Shown here in pieces: positions 16,793-25,077 of a stretch of 64,000 bases of DNA. The stretch spans positions 3,283,501 to 3,347,500 of the forward strand of contig NZ_CP041765.1 of NCBI RefSeq assembly GCF_007559025.1. The letters are read 5' to 3'. A program made the translations under genes and the position numbers. Position 1 is the stretch's first letter, and every line of letters starts with the position of its first letter. The DNA comes from Tomitella fengzijianii (lineage in GTDB: Bacteria; Actinomycetota; Actinomycetes; Mycobacteriales; Mycobacteriaceae). Below the pieces are notes generated by a model. The model was not told where the DNA came from and did no database searches. It saw only the letters and a program-made list of their open reading frames with translations.

Positions 16793-17739
16793 CGCCCGGC
16801 CCCAGGGCCGGCGGTCCCCGATTCGGATCCGGACGCCGCGAGCCCCGCCGGAAGCACCACCACGGTGCCGCCGCGCCGCAGCACCTCCACCCGGGCGCCG
16901 TACACGCGGCCGATCCGCCCCGGATCGAGCACGTCCTCCGGCCCGCCGTCGGCGATCACCCGCGCGTCGGCCATCATCACCATCCGCCGACCGTAGTGGG
17001 CGGCCAGAGTGAGGTCGTGCATCGCGGCCACCACCGTGATCCCCTCGCCCGCGCGCAGCGACTCCACCAGGTCCAGCACCTGCTGCTGGTGCCCGATGTC
17101 GAGGGCGCTGGTGGGCTCGTCCAGCAGCAGCACCTCGGGCTGCTGCGCGAGCGCCCGCCCCAGCACCACCCGCTGCAACTCGCCGCCGGACAGCCGGGCG
17201 GCCTGCCGCGACGCCAGCTCCTCGAGGTCCAGCCTCCGCAGGACCCGTGCCACCGCCTCCTTGTCCGCCGCCGATTCCACCCCGAAACGGGGCACGTGCG
17301 GGGTGCGGCCCAGCGACACCAGCTCGGCCACCGTGATCCCCTCGGGGACCACCGGCCGCTGCGGCATGAGCGCCACCTTGCGCGCCATCTCCCGCCGCCG
17401 CGTCCTCCTCGGGTCGGCGCCCGAGACCGACAGCACGCCGGTCACCGACGCGCCCGCCGCGGTGCCGCCCGCGGGGGTGAGCAGCCCGGCGAGCGCGTGC
17501 AGCAGCGTGGTCTTGCCCGCGCCGTTGGGGCCCACCACCGAGACCCAATCGCCCCGGCCGATCCTGAGCGTCACGTCGTCGACCACCGTCGCGCCGCCGC
17601 GCACCACCGTCAGGCCCGCGCAGTCGACGGCCGCATTCCCCGGCAGAGCGCTCCCCGCCACAGCATCCCCCGCCATACCGTCCCCCGCGAAAGCGTCCCC
17701 CGCGAAAGCGTCCCCCGCGAAAGCGTCCCCCGCCGTCAT
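16789..17739 (-). CDS. ABC transporter ATPase, corrinoid/iron-complex type (BtuD-like)
   Basis: 316 residues. Walker A GPNGAGKTT, Q-loop LMPQRP, signature LSGGELQRV, Walker B EVLLLDEPTSALD and H-loop AMHDLTLAAH are all complete. It would energise import through the upstream permease. The first 35 residues are a tandem GDAFA-type repeat not found in the family, lying before the true domain (CAGLTVVRGG). The ATG at 17739 overlaps the permease stop (ATGA). BtuCDF and FepBDGC systems are hard to tell apart from sequence; the cobalamin riboswitch and CobU domain in the same operon point to corrinoids. Confidence 0.9.
   Translation of the reverse strand: MTAGDAFAGDAFAGDAFAGDGMAGDAVAGSALPGNAAVDCAGLTVVRGGATVVDDVTLRIGRGDWVSVVGPNGAGKTTLLHALAGLLTPAGGTAAGASVTGVLSVSGADPRRTRRREMARKVALMPQRPVVPEGITVAELVSLGRTPHVPRFGVESAADKEAVARVLRRLDLEELASRQAARLSGGELQRVVLGRALAQQPEVLLLDEPTSALDIGHQQQVLDLVESLRAGEGITVVAAMHDLTLAAHYGRRMVMMADARVIADGGPEDVLDPGRIGRVYGARVEVLRRGGTVVVLPAGLAASGSESGTAGPGAGR
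17644..17733 (-). repeat. 15-base coding tandem repeat in the ATPase 5' end
   Basis: Three perfect units of GAAAGCGTCCCCCGC (17689-17733, plus strand) preceded by about three degenerate ones. They encode GDAFA repeats, then GDGMA, GDAVA and GSALP, in the N-terminal extension of the ABC ATPase. Confidence 0.9.
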
Positions 17740-18812
17740 TGCATCCCCCTGCCCCGCCGCAGCACCACGAGGAAGAACGGCGCCCCGATGGCCGCCGTCA
17801 CGACGCCGATGGGCAGCTCGGCCGGCGACAGGACCGTGCGCGCCACGACGTCGGCGAGCACCAGGAACGCCGCGCCCGCCAGCACCGACAGCGGCAGCAG
17901 GAGCCGGTGCCCCGGCCCCGCCACCAGGCGCACGGCGTGCGGCACCACGATCCCCACGAACCCGATCAGCCCGCTCACGCTCACCACCGCCGCCGTGCCG
18001 AGGGTCGCCACCGCCACCAGCAGCAGCCGCACCCGCGCCGGGCGGATGCCCAGGCTCGCAGCCTCGACGTCGCCCACCGACATCACGTCCAGGGTGCGCC
18101 GGAACAGCAGGATCACCACGATCGTCACCGCGACGTACGGCAGCACCAGCGTGACGTCGGACCAGCCGTCGGTGCTGAGCCTGCCGAGCAGCCACGAATA
18201 CACGCTCTGCAGCGTGTCCTGGTAGCGCTGTTGCACGAAGGTCTGCGCGGCGTTGGCGAAGGCCGCCACGGCCACGCCGGCGAGGATGATCACCACCTCG
18301 CCCCGGCCGCCGCCCACGCTGCGGCCCAGCAGATAGGTGGCGGCGACCGCGACGATGCCGCCCGCGAACGCCGCCACCGGCACGCCCAGCGAGCCCATGC
18401 CCGCGCCCGAGGCCCCCGCGATGATCATCACCGTCGCGCCGAGCCCCGCCCCGCTGGAGACGCCCAGCAGGTACGGGTCGGCCAAGGGGTTCCGGAACAC
18501 GCCCTGGTAGGCCGCACCGGCCACGGCGAGCGTCGCGCCCACCAGCGCGCCGAGCACCACGCGTGGCAGGCGGATCTGCCAGAGGATCGCATGCTGCTGT
18601 GCGGAGAGGCCGGAATCCACGTGCACCAGCGGCAGGGCATCGGCCAGTTCGGCCAGCACGGCCCCGGGGGAAAGGCCCGACGCGCCGACGAGCGTGGCCA
18701 TGAGCAGGATCGCGGCGGTCACCGCGATCGCCGCGCCGATGATGACCGCCGCCCGACGCTTTCCCACCACGTGCGCGACGGCCCCGCCGGGGCGGGCCGT
18801 CGTCGCGGTCAC
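17736..18812 (-). CDS. ABC transporter permease, FecCD/BtuC family
   Basis: 358 residues with about ten membrane segments. The FecCD signature region LPRVVLGALVGATLAVAGAA is present, as are YQGVFRNPLADPYLLGVSSG, SVYSWLLGRL, SLGIRPARVR (ATPase coupling loop) and GLIGFVGIVVPHAVRL. It forms the membrane channel with the ATPase downstream and takes substrate from the lipoprotein encoded upstream. The GTG at 18812 is chosen because it overlaps the binding-protein stop (GTGA); the frame extends further upstream as a shadow inside that gene. Confidence 0.92.
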   Translation of the reverse strand: MTATTARPGGAVAHVVGKRRAAVIIGAAIAVTAAILLMATLVGASGLSPGAVLAELADALPLVHVDSGLSAQQHAILWQIRLPRVVLGALVGATLAVAGAAYQGVFRNPLADPYLLGVSSGAGLGATVMIIAGASGAGMGSLGVPVAAFAGGIVAVAATYLLGRSVGGGRGEVVIILAGVAVAAFANAAQTFVQQRYQDTLQSVYSWLLGRLSTDGWSDVTLVLPYVAVTIVVILLFRRTLDVMSVGDVEAASLGIRPARVRLLLVAVATLGTAAVVSVSGLIGFVGIVVPHAVRLVAGPGHRLLLPLSVLAGAAFLVLADVVARTVLSPAELPIGVVTAAIGAPFFLVVLRRGRGMQ

Positions 18813-19786
18813 GTGCCCGGCCGGTCCGCGAGGACTTGCGCGATGTGCTGTGCCAGTTCGCCGATCCGCGGCCCCCAGCGGCTGGTGGTGTCGTCGTCGA
18901 GCGCGTACACCTGCCCGTCGCGCACGGCGGTCACCCCCGCCCAACCGGGGCGCTGCGCCACCGACGCCGCGGACTCACCGCCCGGCTCGGCGTCGGCCAG
19001 GAAGATCAGGTCCGGGTTCGCCGAGACGACGAACTCCGACTGCAACTGCGGGTAGGCGCCCGCCGCAGACGCCGAGTCGGCGATGTTCTCCAGCCCGAAC
19101 AGCGAGTAGATCTGCCCGATGAACGACTCTGACGTGACCGTGTAGAGCGTCGGGTCGAGCTCGTGGAAGTAGCTGAGGCCCTGGCCCGCGCCGCCCGCGG
19201 TGTCGATCGCCGCGGAGATCTGCCCGCGCACCGCTCCCACCAGCTCGTGCGCCTGGTCGGCGTGCCCCGTGACGACGCCGACCTGCGCGAACTGCTCGTA
19301 AGCGCCCTCGATGTCGCCGGGCGCGGGCAGCTTCAGGTACGGCACGCCCACCTTGTCCAGGCCGGAGGCGAGGTCGCCGTCGTCGTCGGAGAACACCACC
19401 AGGTCCGGCTGGTAGCCCAGGACGGCCTCCAGGTTGGGGGTGTAACCGGAGAGGTCGGTGGTGGGCACGCCCTGCGGAAAGTTCGACTGGTCGTCGACGG
19501 CCACCACCTGGTCGCCCGCTCCCACCGCGTACAGGATCTCGGTGGCCGACGGGCTCAGCGAGACGATCCGCTGCGGGGCGTCTTCCGGGGACGCGGGCGC
19601 CCCTGCGGTGCCCGATGCCCCCGCCGTGCCCGAAGCACCCGCCCCGCCGCCGGGGTCGCCCGCGCCCGAGCCGCACGCCGCGAGCGCCCCGCCCAGCAGC
19701 AGCGCGGCGACGAAGGCCAATATGCGGAGCACGGCGCGACGCCGGTGACGGGCGTGAACATGCGGGGAGTACGGGTTTCGAAGCAC
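18809..19786 (-). CDS. Corrinoid/iron-complex-binding lipoprotein (BtuF-like)
   Basis: 325 residues. Signal peptide with lipobox LAAC, then a Gly/Ala/Ser-rich linker and the periplasmic-binding-protein type III fold: RIVSLSPSATEILYAVGAGDQVVAVD (typical BtuF start), TPNLEAVLGYQPDLVVFSDDDG, and VTAVRDGQVYALDD near the end. Extracytoplasmic receptor for the ABC system downstream. The GTG at 19786 has a GAAGGA site eight bases upstream. First gene after the cobalamin riboswitch, so expression should fall when adenosylcobalamin is plentiful. Confidence 0.9.
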   Translation of the reverse strand: MLRNPYSPHVHARHRRRAVLRILAFVAALLLGGALAACGSGAGDPGGGAGASGTAGASGTAGAPASPEDAPQRIVSLSPSATEILYAVGAGDQVVAVDDQSNFPQGVPTTDLSGYTPNLEAVLGYQPDLVVFSDDDGDLASGLDKVGVPYLKLPAPGDIEGAYEQFAQVGVVTGHADQAHELVGAVRGQISAAIDTAGGAGQGLSYFHELDPTLYTVTSESFIGQIYSLFGLENIADSASAAGAYPQLQSEFVVSANPDLIFLADAEPGGESAASVAQRPGWAGVTAVRDGQVYALDDDTTSRWGPRIGELAQHIAQVLADRPGT

Positions 19787-19814
19787 AGAGCCGATCCTTC
19801 ATCCGAGGAGCTAC

Positions 19815-19960
19815 GTGGCCGCGGGCCAGCTGACCTGGCTCATCCGATGCACCGGGCGCACGCGCACGGCATCGGCTTCACAGTTGCGGGACAGCGCCGG
19901 CTTCGCACCGGACTTCACTGATACCCACGGCAACCGGCATTGCCGGTCGGATGGAATGGT
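19815..19960 (-). ncRNA. Cobalamin riboswitch
   Basis: Read on the minus strand, the leader of the corrinoid operon holds AAGTCCGGTGCGAAGCCGG, then CCCGCAACTGTGA (19878-19890), then GAGCCAGGTCAGCTGGCC (19824-19841, the B12-box region), in the order and spacing of the RF00174 family. Boundaries are approximate. It lies 30-40 bases before the binding-protein start, suiting control of translation start or early termination. Confidence 0.93.
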
Positions 19961-20021
19961 ACCCGCCGGGCGCGTGCTCCCCGGCTGCAGTGCGCTCGGG
20001 CGGGGGGGAGTCCCCCGGACG

Positions 20022-21245
20022 TCAGCCGAGGGCCTGCGCGATGTCCTCCTTGAGGTCGCGCACGTCCTCGAGGCCCACGGACAGCCGCACCACGCCGTCG
20101 GTGATCCCGATGGCGGCGCGCCCCTCCGGCCCCATCGCGCGGTGCGTGGTGGTGGCCGGGTGGGTGGTCATGGACTTGGCGTCGCCCAGGTTGTTGGAGA
20201 TGTCGAGGATCCGCAGCCTGTTGAGGAACTCGAAGGCGCGCGCCTTGCCCTGCCCCGCCGCCGCGTCCAGCTCGAAGGTGATCACCGAGCCGCCGCCCGT
20301 CATCTGCGTGCGGGCCAGCTCGTACTGCGGGTGGGACGGGAGGAAGGGGTACTTGACCCATTTGACCGCCTCGTGGGCCTCGAGCAGCTCCGCGATCTCC
20401 AGCGCGCTCGCCGCCATCCTCTCCACGCGCATCGCCATGGTCTCGAGCCCCTTGACCAGCGTCCACGCGTTGAACGGGCTCAGCGACGGGCCGGTGTGGC
20501 GGATCAGGTGCTTGACGGGGCCGCCGATGAACTCCTCGGAGCCCAGGATCGCCCCGCCCATCACGCGCCCCTGGCCGTCGATGTGCTTGGTGCCGGAGTA
20601 CACCGTCACGTCGGCGCCCAGTTCCAAGCTGTCCTGCAGAACGGGGGTGGCGAAGACGTTGTCGAGGACGACGGTGGCGCCGGCCGCGTGCGCCATCTCG
20701 GAGACGGCCCGGACGTCGACGATCTCCTGCATCGGGTTGGACGGGGTCTCGAAGAAGACGGCCTTGGTGGGCTTGGACAGCGCCTCGCGCCACTGGTCCA
20801 GGTCGGTGCCGTCGACGAAGACCGTCTCCACGCCCCAGCGCGGCAGCAGCTCGTTGCAGATCACGAAGCACGAGCCGAACAGGCTGCGCGACGCGACGAG
20901 CCGGTCGCCGCTCCCGCACAGGGCGGCCAGCGCCGTGAACACCGCGGACATGCCCGTGGCGGTGGCGTAGCAGGCTTCGGCGCCGTCGAGCAGCCGCATC
21001 CGCTCCTGGAACATCTCCACCGTGGGGTTGCCGTAACGCGAGTAGACGAAACGCTTGTCCTCGCCGGTGAACGCACGCTCGGCGGCCTCGGCGCTCTCGT
21101 AGACGTAGCCGGACGTCAGGTACAGCCCCTCGGCCGTCTCCTGGTACTGCGAGCGCATCACGCCGCCGCGGATGCCGACGGTGGCGGGGCGCACGCCGTC
21201 CGGGAGCCGGGATGCGTGCTGGTCGTGCGCGGGCTGATCGGACAT
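20022..21245 (-). CDS. metZ: O-succinylhomoserine sulfhydrylase
   Basis: 407 residues, Cys/Met-metabolism PLP enzyme. Seen are TSGYVYESAEAAERAF, YSRYGNPTVEMFQERMRLLDGAEACYATATGMSA, and the PLP-lysine motif SGTKHIDGQGR with Lys220. Length and sequence agree with M. tuberculosis MetZ (Rv0391), which makes homocysteine from O-succinylhomoserine and sulfide. A rhodanese gene just upstream on the same strand matches the Rv0390-Rv0391 arrangement. No SAM-type riboswitch was recognised in the leader. Confidence 0.93.
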   Translation of the reverse strand: MSDQPAHDQHASRLPDGVRPATVGIRGGVMRSQYQETAEGLYLTSGYVYESAEAAERAFTGEDKRFVYSRYGNPTVEMFQERMRLLDGAEACYATATGMSAVFTALAALCGSGDRLVASRSLFGSCFVICNELLPRWGVETVFVDGTDLDQWREALSKPTKAVFFETPSNPMQEIVDVRAVSEMAHAAGATVVLDNVFATPVLQDSLELGADVTVYSGTKHIDGQGRVMGGAILGSEEFIGGPVKHLIRHTGPSLSPFNAWTLVKGLETMAMRVERMAASALEIAELLEAHEAVKWVKYPFLPSHPQYELARTQMTGGGSVITFELDAAAGQGKARAFEFLNRLRILDISNNLGDAKSMTTHPATTTHRAMGPEGRAAIGITDGVVRLSVGLEDVRDLKEDIAQALG

Positions 21246-21368
21246 CGTCGCTGCCTCCGTGGGGCGGGTCGGCCCGGCCGCCTCGGCAGGCCGGGAAGAA
21301 CTGTGGGTGTCAGGAGCGCGGCGCCGAGGATGGACGTGGTACTGCGGCCGCCGCTGGGTCGGAAGCGG

Positions 21369-21866
21369 TCAGGACTGACACCAGGGCAGACCCGCCGCGC
21401 GCCAGCCGGCGCCGCCACGGTGCCCGTGGCCGTCGAGCCCGCCCTCGAATCCCTCGAGGATGTTGAACGCGGGCCCCAGGCCCGCCCCGGTGGCCGCGAT
21501 GGCGGCACCGATGGAACGCTGCCCGGAGCGGCAGAGGAACAGGATGGGCGCCGACGCTTCAGGCGCATCCGTCCCGGTCGCGTCCGTGTCGGCGACGGCA
21601 TCCGCCCCGCGCTCGGCCTCGACCTCGGCGCGCAGCTGCTCACCGAATCGGGGGTTGGGCGCCCCGGAGGGGAAGTCGATCCACTCGACGAAGCGCGTGC
21701 GGCGCCCCAGGGGCGACAGGTCGGGGACGCCCACGAACTGCCATTCCGCGCCGGTGCGCACGTCCACCAGGACGGCGCGCGGGTCTTCGCCCAGCATCTC
21801 CCACGCACGAGACGGCGTCACGTCGCCCGCATAGCCGTTCACCTGCGGGTCCGTCCGATCCGCCAT
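21369..21866 (-). CDS. Rhodanese-like sulfurtransferase
   Basis: 165 residues, one rhodanese domain. AWEMLGEDPRAVLVDVRTGAEWQFVG opens the fold, and the active loop is LCRSGQRS with the catalytic cysteine. An insertion of Asp/Ala/Glu-rich residues (ERGADAVADTDATGTDAPEA) lies just before it, making it a little longer than the Rv0390-type protein. The ATG at 21866 has GGGAGG upstream. It precedes metZ by 123 bases in the same direction and may deliver sulfane sulfur in the same pathway. The gap 21867-22122 holds only fprA control sequences. Confidence 0.85.
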   Translation of the reverse strand: MADRTDPQVNGYAGDVTPSRAWEMLGEDPRAVLVDVRTGAEWQFVGVPDLSPLGRRTRFVEWIDFPSGAPNPRFGEQLRAEVEAERGADAVADTDATGTDAPEASAPILFLCRSGQRSIGAAIAATGAGLGPAFNILEGFEGGLDGHGHRGGAGWRAAGLPWCQS

Positions 21867-22122
21867 CGCCGAAGCCTCCCGCCCGTGAATCCCGTCAAGA
21901 CCCCGCACCTCGCGCGTCGGGGTGGGGCGGATCCAGTCTGTCACCGCACGCATGGAACTCGCATCGCAGGGTCTGTCCGGCGACGTCGACGCGTCGCGCA
22001 GGAGTGTCGCCGATCACGCGATTTCCGACGGGAGACAAGTGTCACCTCCATCACAGAGGTAAGGCTTCGGTGCCCTAGACTGGAATGTCCATACATACGC
22101 CAACTCGACAAAAGGGTTTGAA

Positions 22123-23493
22123 GTGAATCGTCCACTGCGTGTCGCAATCATTGGAGCAGGGCCTGCAGGCATCTACGCCGCAGACGCCCTGATGAAATCC
22201 GATACCGCGACCTGTGGCTGTGGCGTGAGCATCGACCTCTTCGAGCGCATGCCCGCCCCGTTCGGCCTCATCCGGTACGGCGTCGCCCCGGACCACCCGC
22301 GGATCAAGGGCATCGTCTCGGCGCTGCACAAGGTGCTCGACAAGCCGCAGGTGCGCCTGCTCGGCAACATCGACTACGGCAGCGACGTCACCCTCGACGA
22401 CCTGCACGCGATGTACGACGCGGTGATCTTCTCCACCGGCGCCAACGCCGACCGGCCGCTGAACATACCGGGCATCGAGCTCGACGGCAGCTACGGCGCG
22501 GCGGATTTCGTCTCCTGGTACGACGGGCACCCCGACGTACCGCGCGAGTGGCCACTGGAGGCCGAGTCGGTGGCGGTGCTCGGCGTGGGCAACGTGGCCC
22601 TGGACGTGGCGCGCGTGCTGGCCAAGACCGGCGACGAGCTGCTGCGCACCGAGATCCCCGCCAACGTCTACGACGGGCTCAAGGCCAACAGGGCCACCGA
22701 CGTGCACGTGTTCGGCCGACGCGGCCCGGCGCAGGCCAAGTTCACCCCGCTCGAGCTCAAGGAGCTCAACCACTCGCCGACCATCGAGGTCATCGTCGAC
22801 CCGGAGGACATCGACTACGACGAGGCCTCCGAGGCGGCCCGGCGCAACTCGAAGATCGTCGACCAGGTCGCCAACATCATCCAGGACTACGCGCTGCGCG
22901 ATCCGGGTGAGAGCCGGGGCCGCATCCACCTGCACTTCTTCGAGAACCCGGTGGAGGTGCTCGGCGAGGACGGCAAGGTCGCCGGCCTGCGCACCGAGCG
23001 CACCGAACTCGACGGCACCGGCAACGTGCGCGGCACCGGCCGGTTCAACGAATGGCCCGTGCAGGCGGTGTACCGCGCGGTGGGCTACCTGTCGCAGAAC
23101 ATCGCCAAGCTGCCGTTCGACGAGCAGGCGGGCACGATCCCCAACGAGGCCGGCCGCGTCACCGGCGACGACGGCGCGCACTTCCCGGCCACGTACGTCA
23201 CCGGCTGGATCAAGCGCGGACCGGTCGGCCTGATCGGCTCCACCAAGGGCGACGCCAACGAGACCGTCGCATGCCTGATCGAGGACTTCGACGCGGGCCG
23301 GCTGCCGCAGCCGGAGAACGCGACGCAGGACGCGATCATCGAGTTCCTCGACGCGAAGCAGCACCCGTACACCACGTGGGACGGCTGGTACAAGCTCGAC
23401 GCCTACGAGCGCGGGCTCGGCGAGGACGAGGGCCGCGAGCGCGTCAAGGTGGTCGAACGCGAGGACATGCTCCGCGCCTCGCACGGTTCCTGA
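22123..23493 (+). CDS. fprA: NADPH-ferredoxin/adrenodoxin reductase FprA
   Basis: 456 residues, the length of M. tuberculosis FprA (Rv3106). FAD-binding GAGPAGIYAAD, the adrenodoxin-reductase hallmark PFGLIRYGVAPDHPRIK, NADPH-binding GVGNVALDVAR with RRGPAQAKF downstream, and the C-terminal FAD motif TGWIKRGPVGLIGSTKGDA. It passes electrons from NADPH to ferredoxins, for example to P450 enzymes. The GTG at 22123 follows an AAAGGG site. Upstream are a possible -10 (TAGACT, 22076-22081) and a 5-base dyad ACCTC/GAGGT (22044-22060). The cytochrome P450 encoded at 55.6 kb could be a client, but this is only inference. Confidence 0.96.
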   Translation: MNRPLRVAIIGAGPAGIYAADALMKSDTATCGCGVSIDLFERMPAPFGLIRYGVAPDHPRIKGIVSALHKVLDKPQVRLLGNIDYGSDVTLDDLHAMYDAVIFSTGANADRPLNIPGIELDGSYGAADFVSWYDGHPDVPREWPLEAESVAVLGVGNVALDVARVLAKTGDELLRTEIPANVYDGLKANRATDVHVFGRRGPAQAKFTPLELKELNHSPTIEVIVDPEDIDYDEASEAARRNSKIVDQVANIIQDYALRDPGESRGRIHLHFFENPVEVLGEDGKVAGLRTERTELDGTGNVRGTGRFNEWPVQAVYRAVGYLSQNIAKLPFDEQAGTIPNEAGRVTGDDGAHFPATYVTGWIKRGPVGLIGSTKGDANETVACLIEDFDAGRLPQPENATQDAIIEFLDAKQHPYTTWDGWYKLDAYERGLGEDEGRERVKVVEREDMLRASHGS

Positions 23494-23515
23494 GTCCCCC
23501 TCATACGGCCCGCTC

Positions 23516-23546
23516 CGCCCCGGCACCCGGTCACGGTGCCGGGGCG
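23516..23546 (+). terminator. Hairpin terminator after fprA
   Basis: A perfect 12-base inverted repeat (CGCCCCGGCACC / GGTGCCGGGGCG) with a 7-base loop lies 22 bases after the fprA stop. There is no T-run, as is common in actinobacteria. Confidence 0.75.
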
Positions 23547-23691
23547 GGCGCAGCGCCCGCACCCGCATTTCCACGCGTTTCACGAACACACGTCCAGAAT
23601 TCCGTTACCGTGAGACGCGGCACGACATAGACGGTCCATTCCGGCGGATCGCCCCAGCACATGCACCACGTGCCCGGCGGAAGGATCCCGG

Positions 23692-25014
23692 ATGCGCACG
23701 CGATTCCCACGGACGCTCGCCCGTTTAGCGGCACCGTTGACGACGCTCGGCGCCGTCATCACGGTCGCCGCGGCGCTGGCCGCACCCGCGGCGGCGGCCG
23801 GCCCGGAGACCGCCCTCAACGACCTGCTCGCCGGGTCGCGCACGGACACGCCGGCGCAGACGGTGCCCGACGCCTTCTACGACGCGCCGGTGGACCTCGC
23901 CGGCACCCGGCCCGGCGACGTGCTGCGCGAGCGGCCCGCCACCATCGACTTCGCCGGCCTCGACCTGCCCGTGCACGCCGCCACGGTGCTCTACCGGTCG
24001 GACGACACGCACGGAGAACCCATCGCGGTCAGCGGCACCGTCATGGCGCCGGACATGCCGTGGACCCGGCCCGGTCCGCGCCCGCTGGTGGTGGTCGCGC
24101 CCGGCACCCAGGGCCAGGGCGATCAGTGCGCGCCGTCGCGGCGGATGCCCGGCGGCGGTTCCGTCGACAATCTGGCCCAGGCGGCCGTGTTCCTCGCGCA
24201 GGGCTACGCGGTCGCGGTCACCGACTACGAGGGCCTCGGCACCCCCGGCATCCACACCTACGCGAACCGGCTGTCCCAGGCGCACACGGTGCTGGACATG
24301 GGCCGCGCCGCCAAGAGGCTGCACGATCCCGAGATCCCCGCCGACGCACCCGTGGGCCTGTGGGGGTATTCGCAGGGCGGCGGCGCCGTCGCCTCCGCGG
24401 CGGAACAGGTCGACTCCTACGCGCCGGACCTGGGGGTCCGCGGCGCGTTCGCGGGCGCGCCGCCGGCGAACCTGGCCGTGACCACCACCAAGATCGACGG
24501 CAGCCGGCTGGCCGGGGCCATCGGCTACGCCATCAACGGGCTCGAGGCCGACTACCCGCAGGTCGTCCCGGCCGTGGACGCCCAGCTCAACGACCGGGGC
24601 CGCGCGATGCTCCGCGACGTGGCCACCCAGTGCACCACGGACACGGAGGAGGAGTTCGGGGGCGCGCACAGCTCGGAGTTCACCGCCTCCGGTCTCCCCA
24701 TCGAGTCGCTACTGTCCACCGAGCCGATCAAGTCGGTGGTCGCCGAGCAGACCATCGGCACGCTGCGGCCCGGCGTCCCGGTGTTCGTCGTCACCGGCGA
24801 CAGCGACGACATCGTCCCCGCCCGCACCGTCCGTGCGATGGTCGCCGGCTGGTGCTCGCTCGGCGGCCCCGTGACGTTCCGCGACTATCCGACGCCCGAC
24901 CTCGCCCCGCTCGTCAACCACATCGCCGCCATGCCGATCGCGGCGCCGGAGGCGCTGGCGTGGATGAACGACCGTCTGGCGGGGGTCCCCGACGCCGGGG
25001 ACTGCCCCGCCTGA
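23692..25014 (+). CDS. Secreted lipase (LIP/secretory lipase family)
   Basis: 440 residues with a signal peptide (cleavage near AAA-AG, about residue 36). It has the pattern of actinobacterial secretory triacylglycerol lipases of the Candida LIP family: FYDAPVDLAGTRPGDVLR at the start of the mature protein, VAPGTQGQGDQCAPS, VTDYEGLGTPG, the nucleophile elbow GLWGYSQGGG, the acid motif VVTGDSDDIVP and the histidine in PLVNHIAAMP. It probably splits extracellular triglycerides or esters. The ATG has GGAAGGATC upstream. Monocistronic between the fprA terminator and the CoA-transferase operon. Confidence 0.88.
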   Translation: MRTRFPRTLARLAAPLTTLGAVITVAAALAAPAAAAGPETALNDLLAGSRTDTPAQTVPDAFYDAPVDLAGTRPGDVLRERPATIDFAGLDLPVHAATVLYRSDDTHGEPIAVSGTVMAPDMPWTRPGPRPLVVVAPGTQGQGDQCAPSRRMPGGGSVDNLAQAAVFLAQGYAVAVTDYEGLGTPGIHTYANRLSQAHTVLDMGRAAKRLHDPEIPADAPVGLWGYSQGGGAVASAAEQVDSYAPDLGVRGAFAGAPPANLAVTTTKIDGSRLAGAIGYAINGLEADYPQVVPAVDAQLNDRGRAMLRDVATQCTTDTEEEFGGAHSSEFTASGLPIESLLSTEPIKSVVAEQTIGTLRPGVPVFVVTGDSDDIVPARTVRAMVAGWCSLGGPVTFRDYPTPDLAPLVNHIAAMPIAAPEALAWMNDRLAGVPDAGDCPA

Positions 25015-25077
25015 CCACCCGCCTGCCAGAATCGTCGGGAAGGCCCGCAACGGGCGACCCGGACGAAAGGCAACCAG

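Noticed and set aside
21246-22122. SAM riboswitch for rhodanese-metZ
   Set aside because: No SAM-I, SAM-II or SAM-IV core motif could be recognised in either leader.
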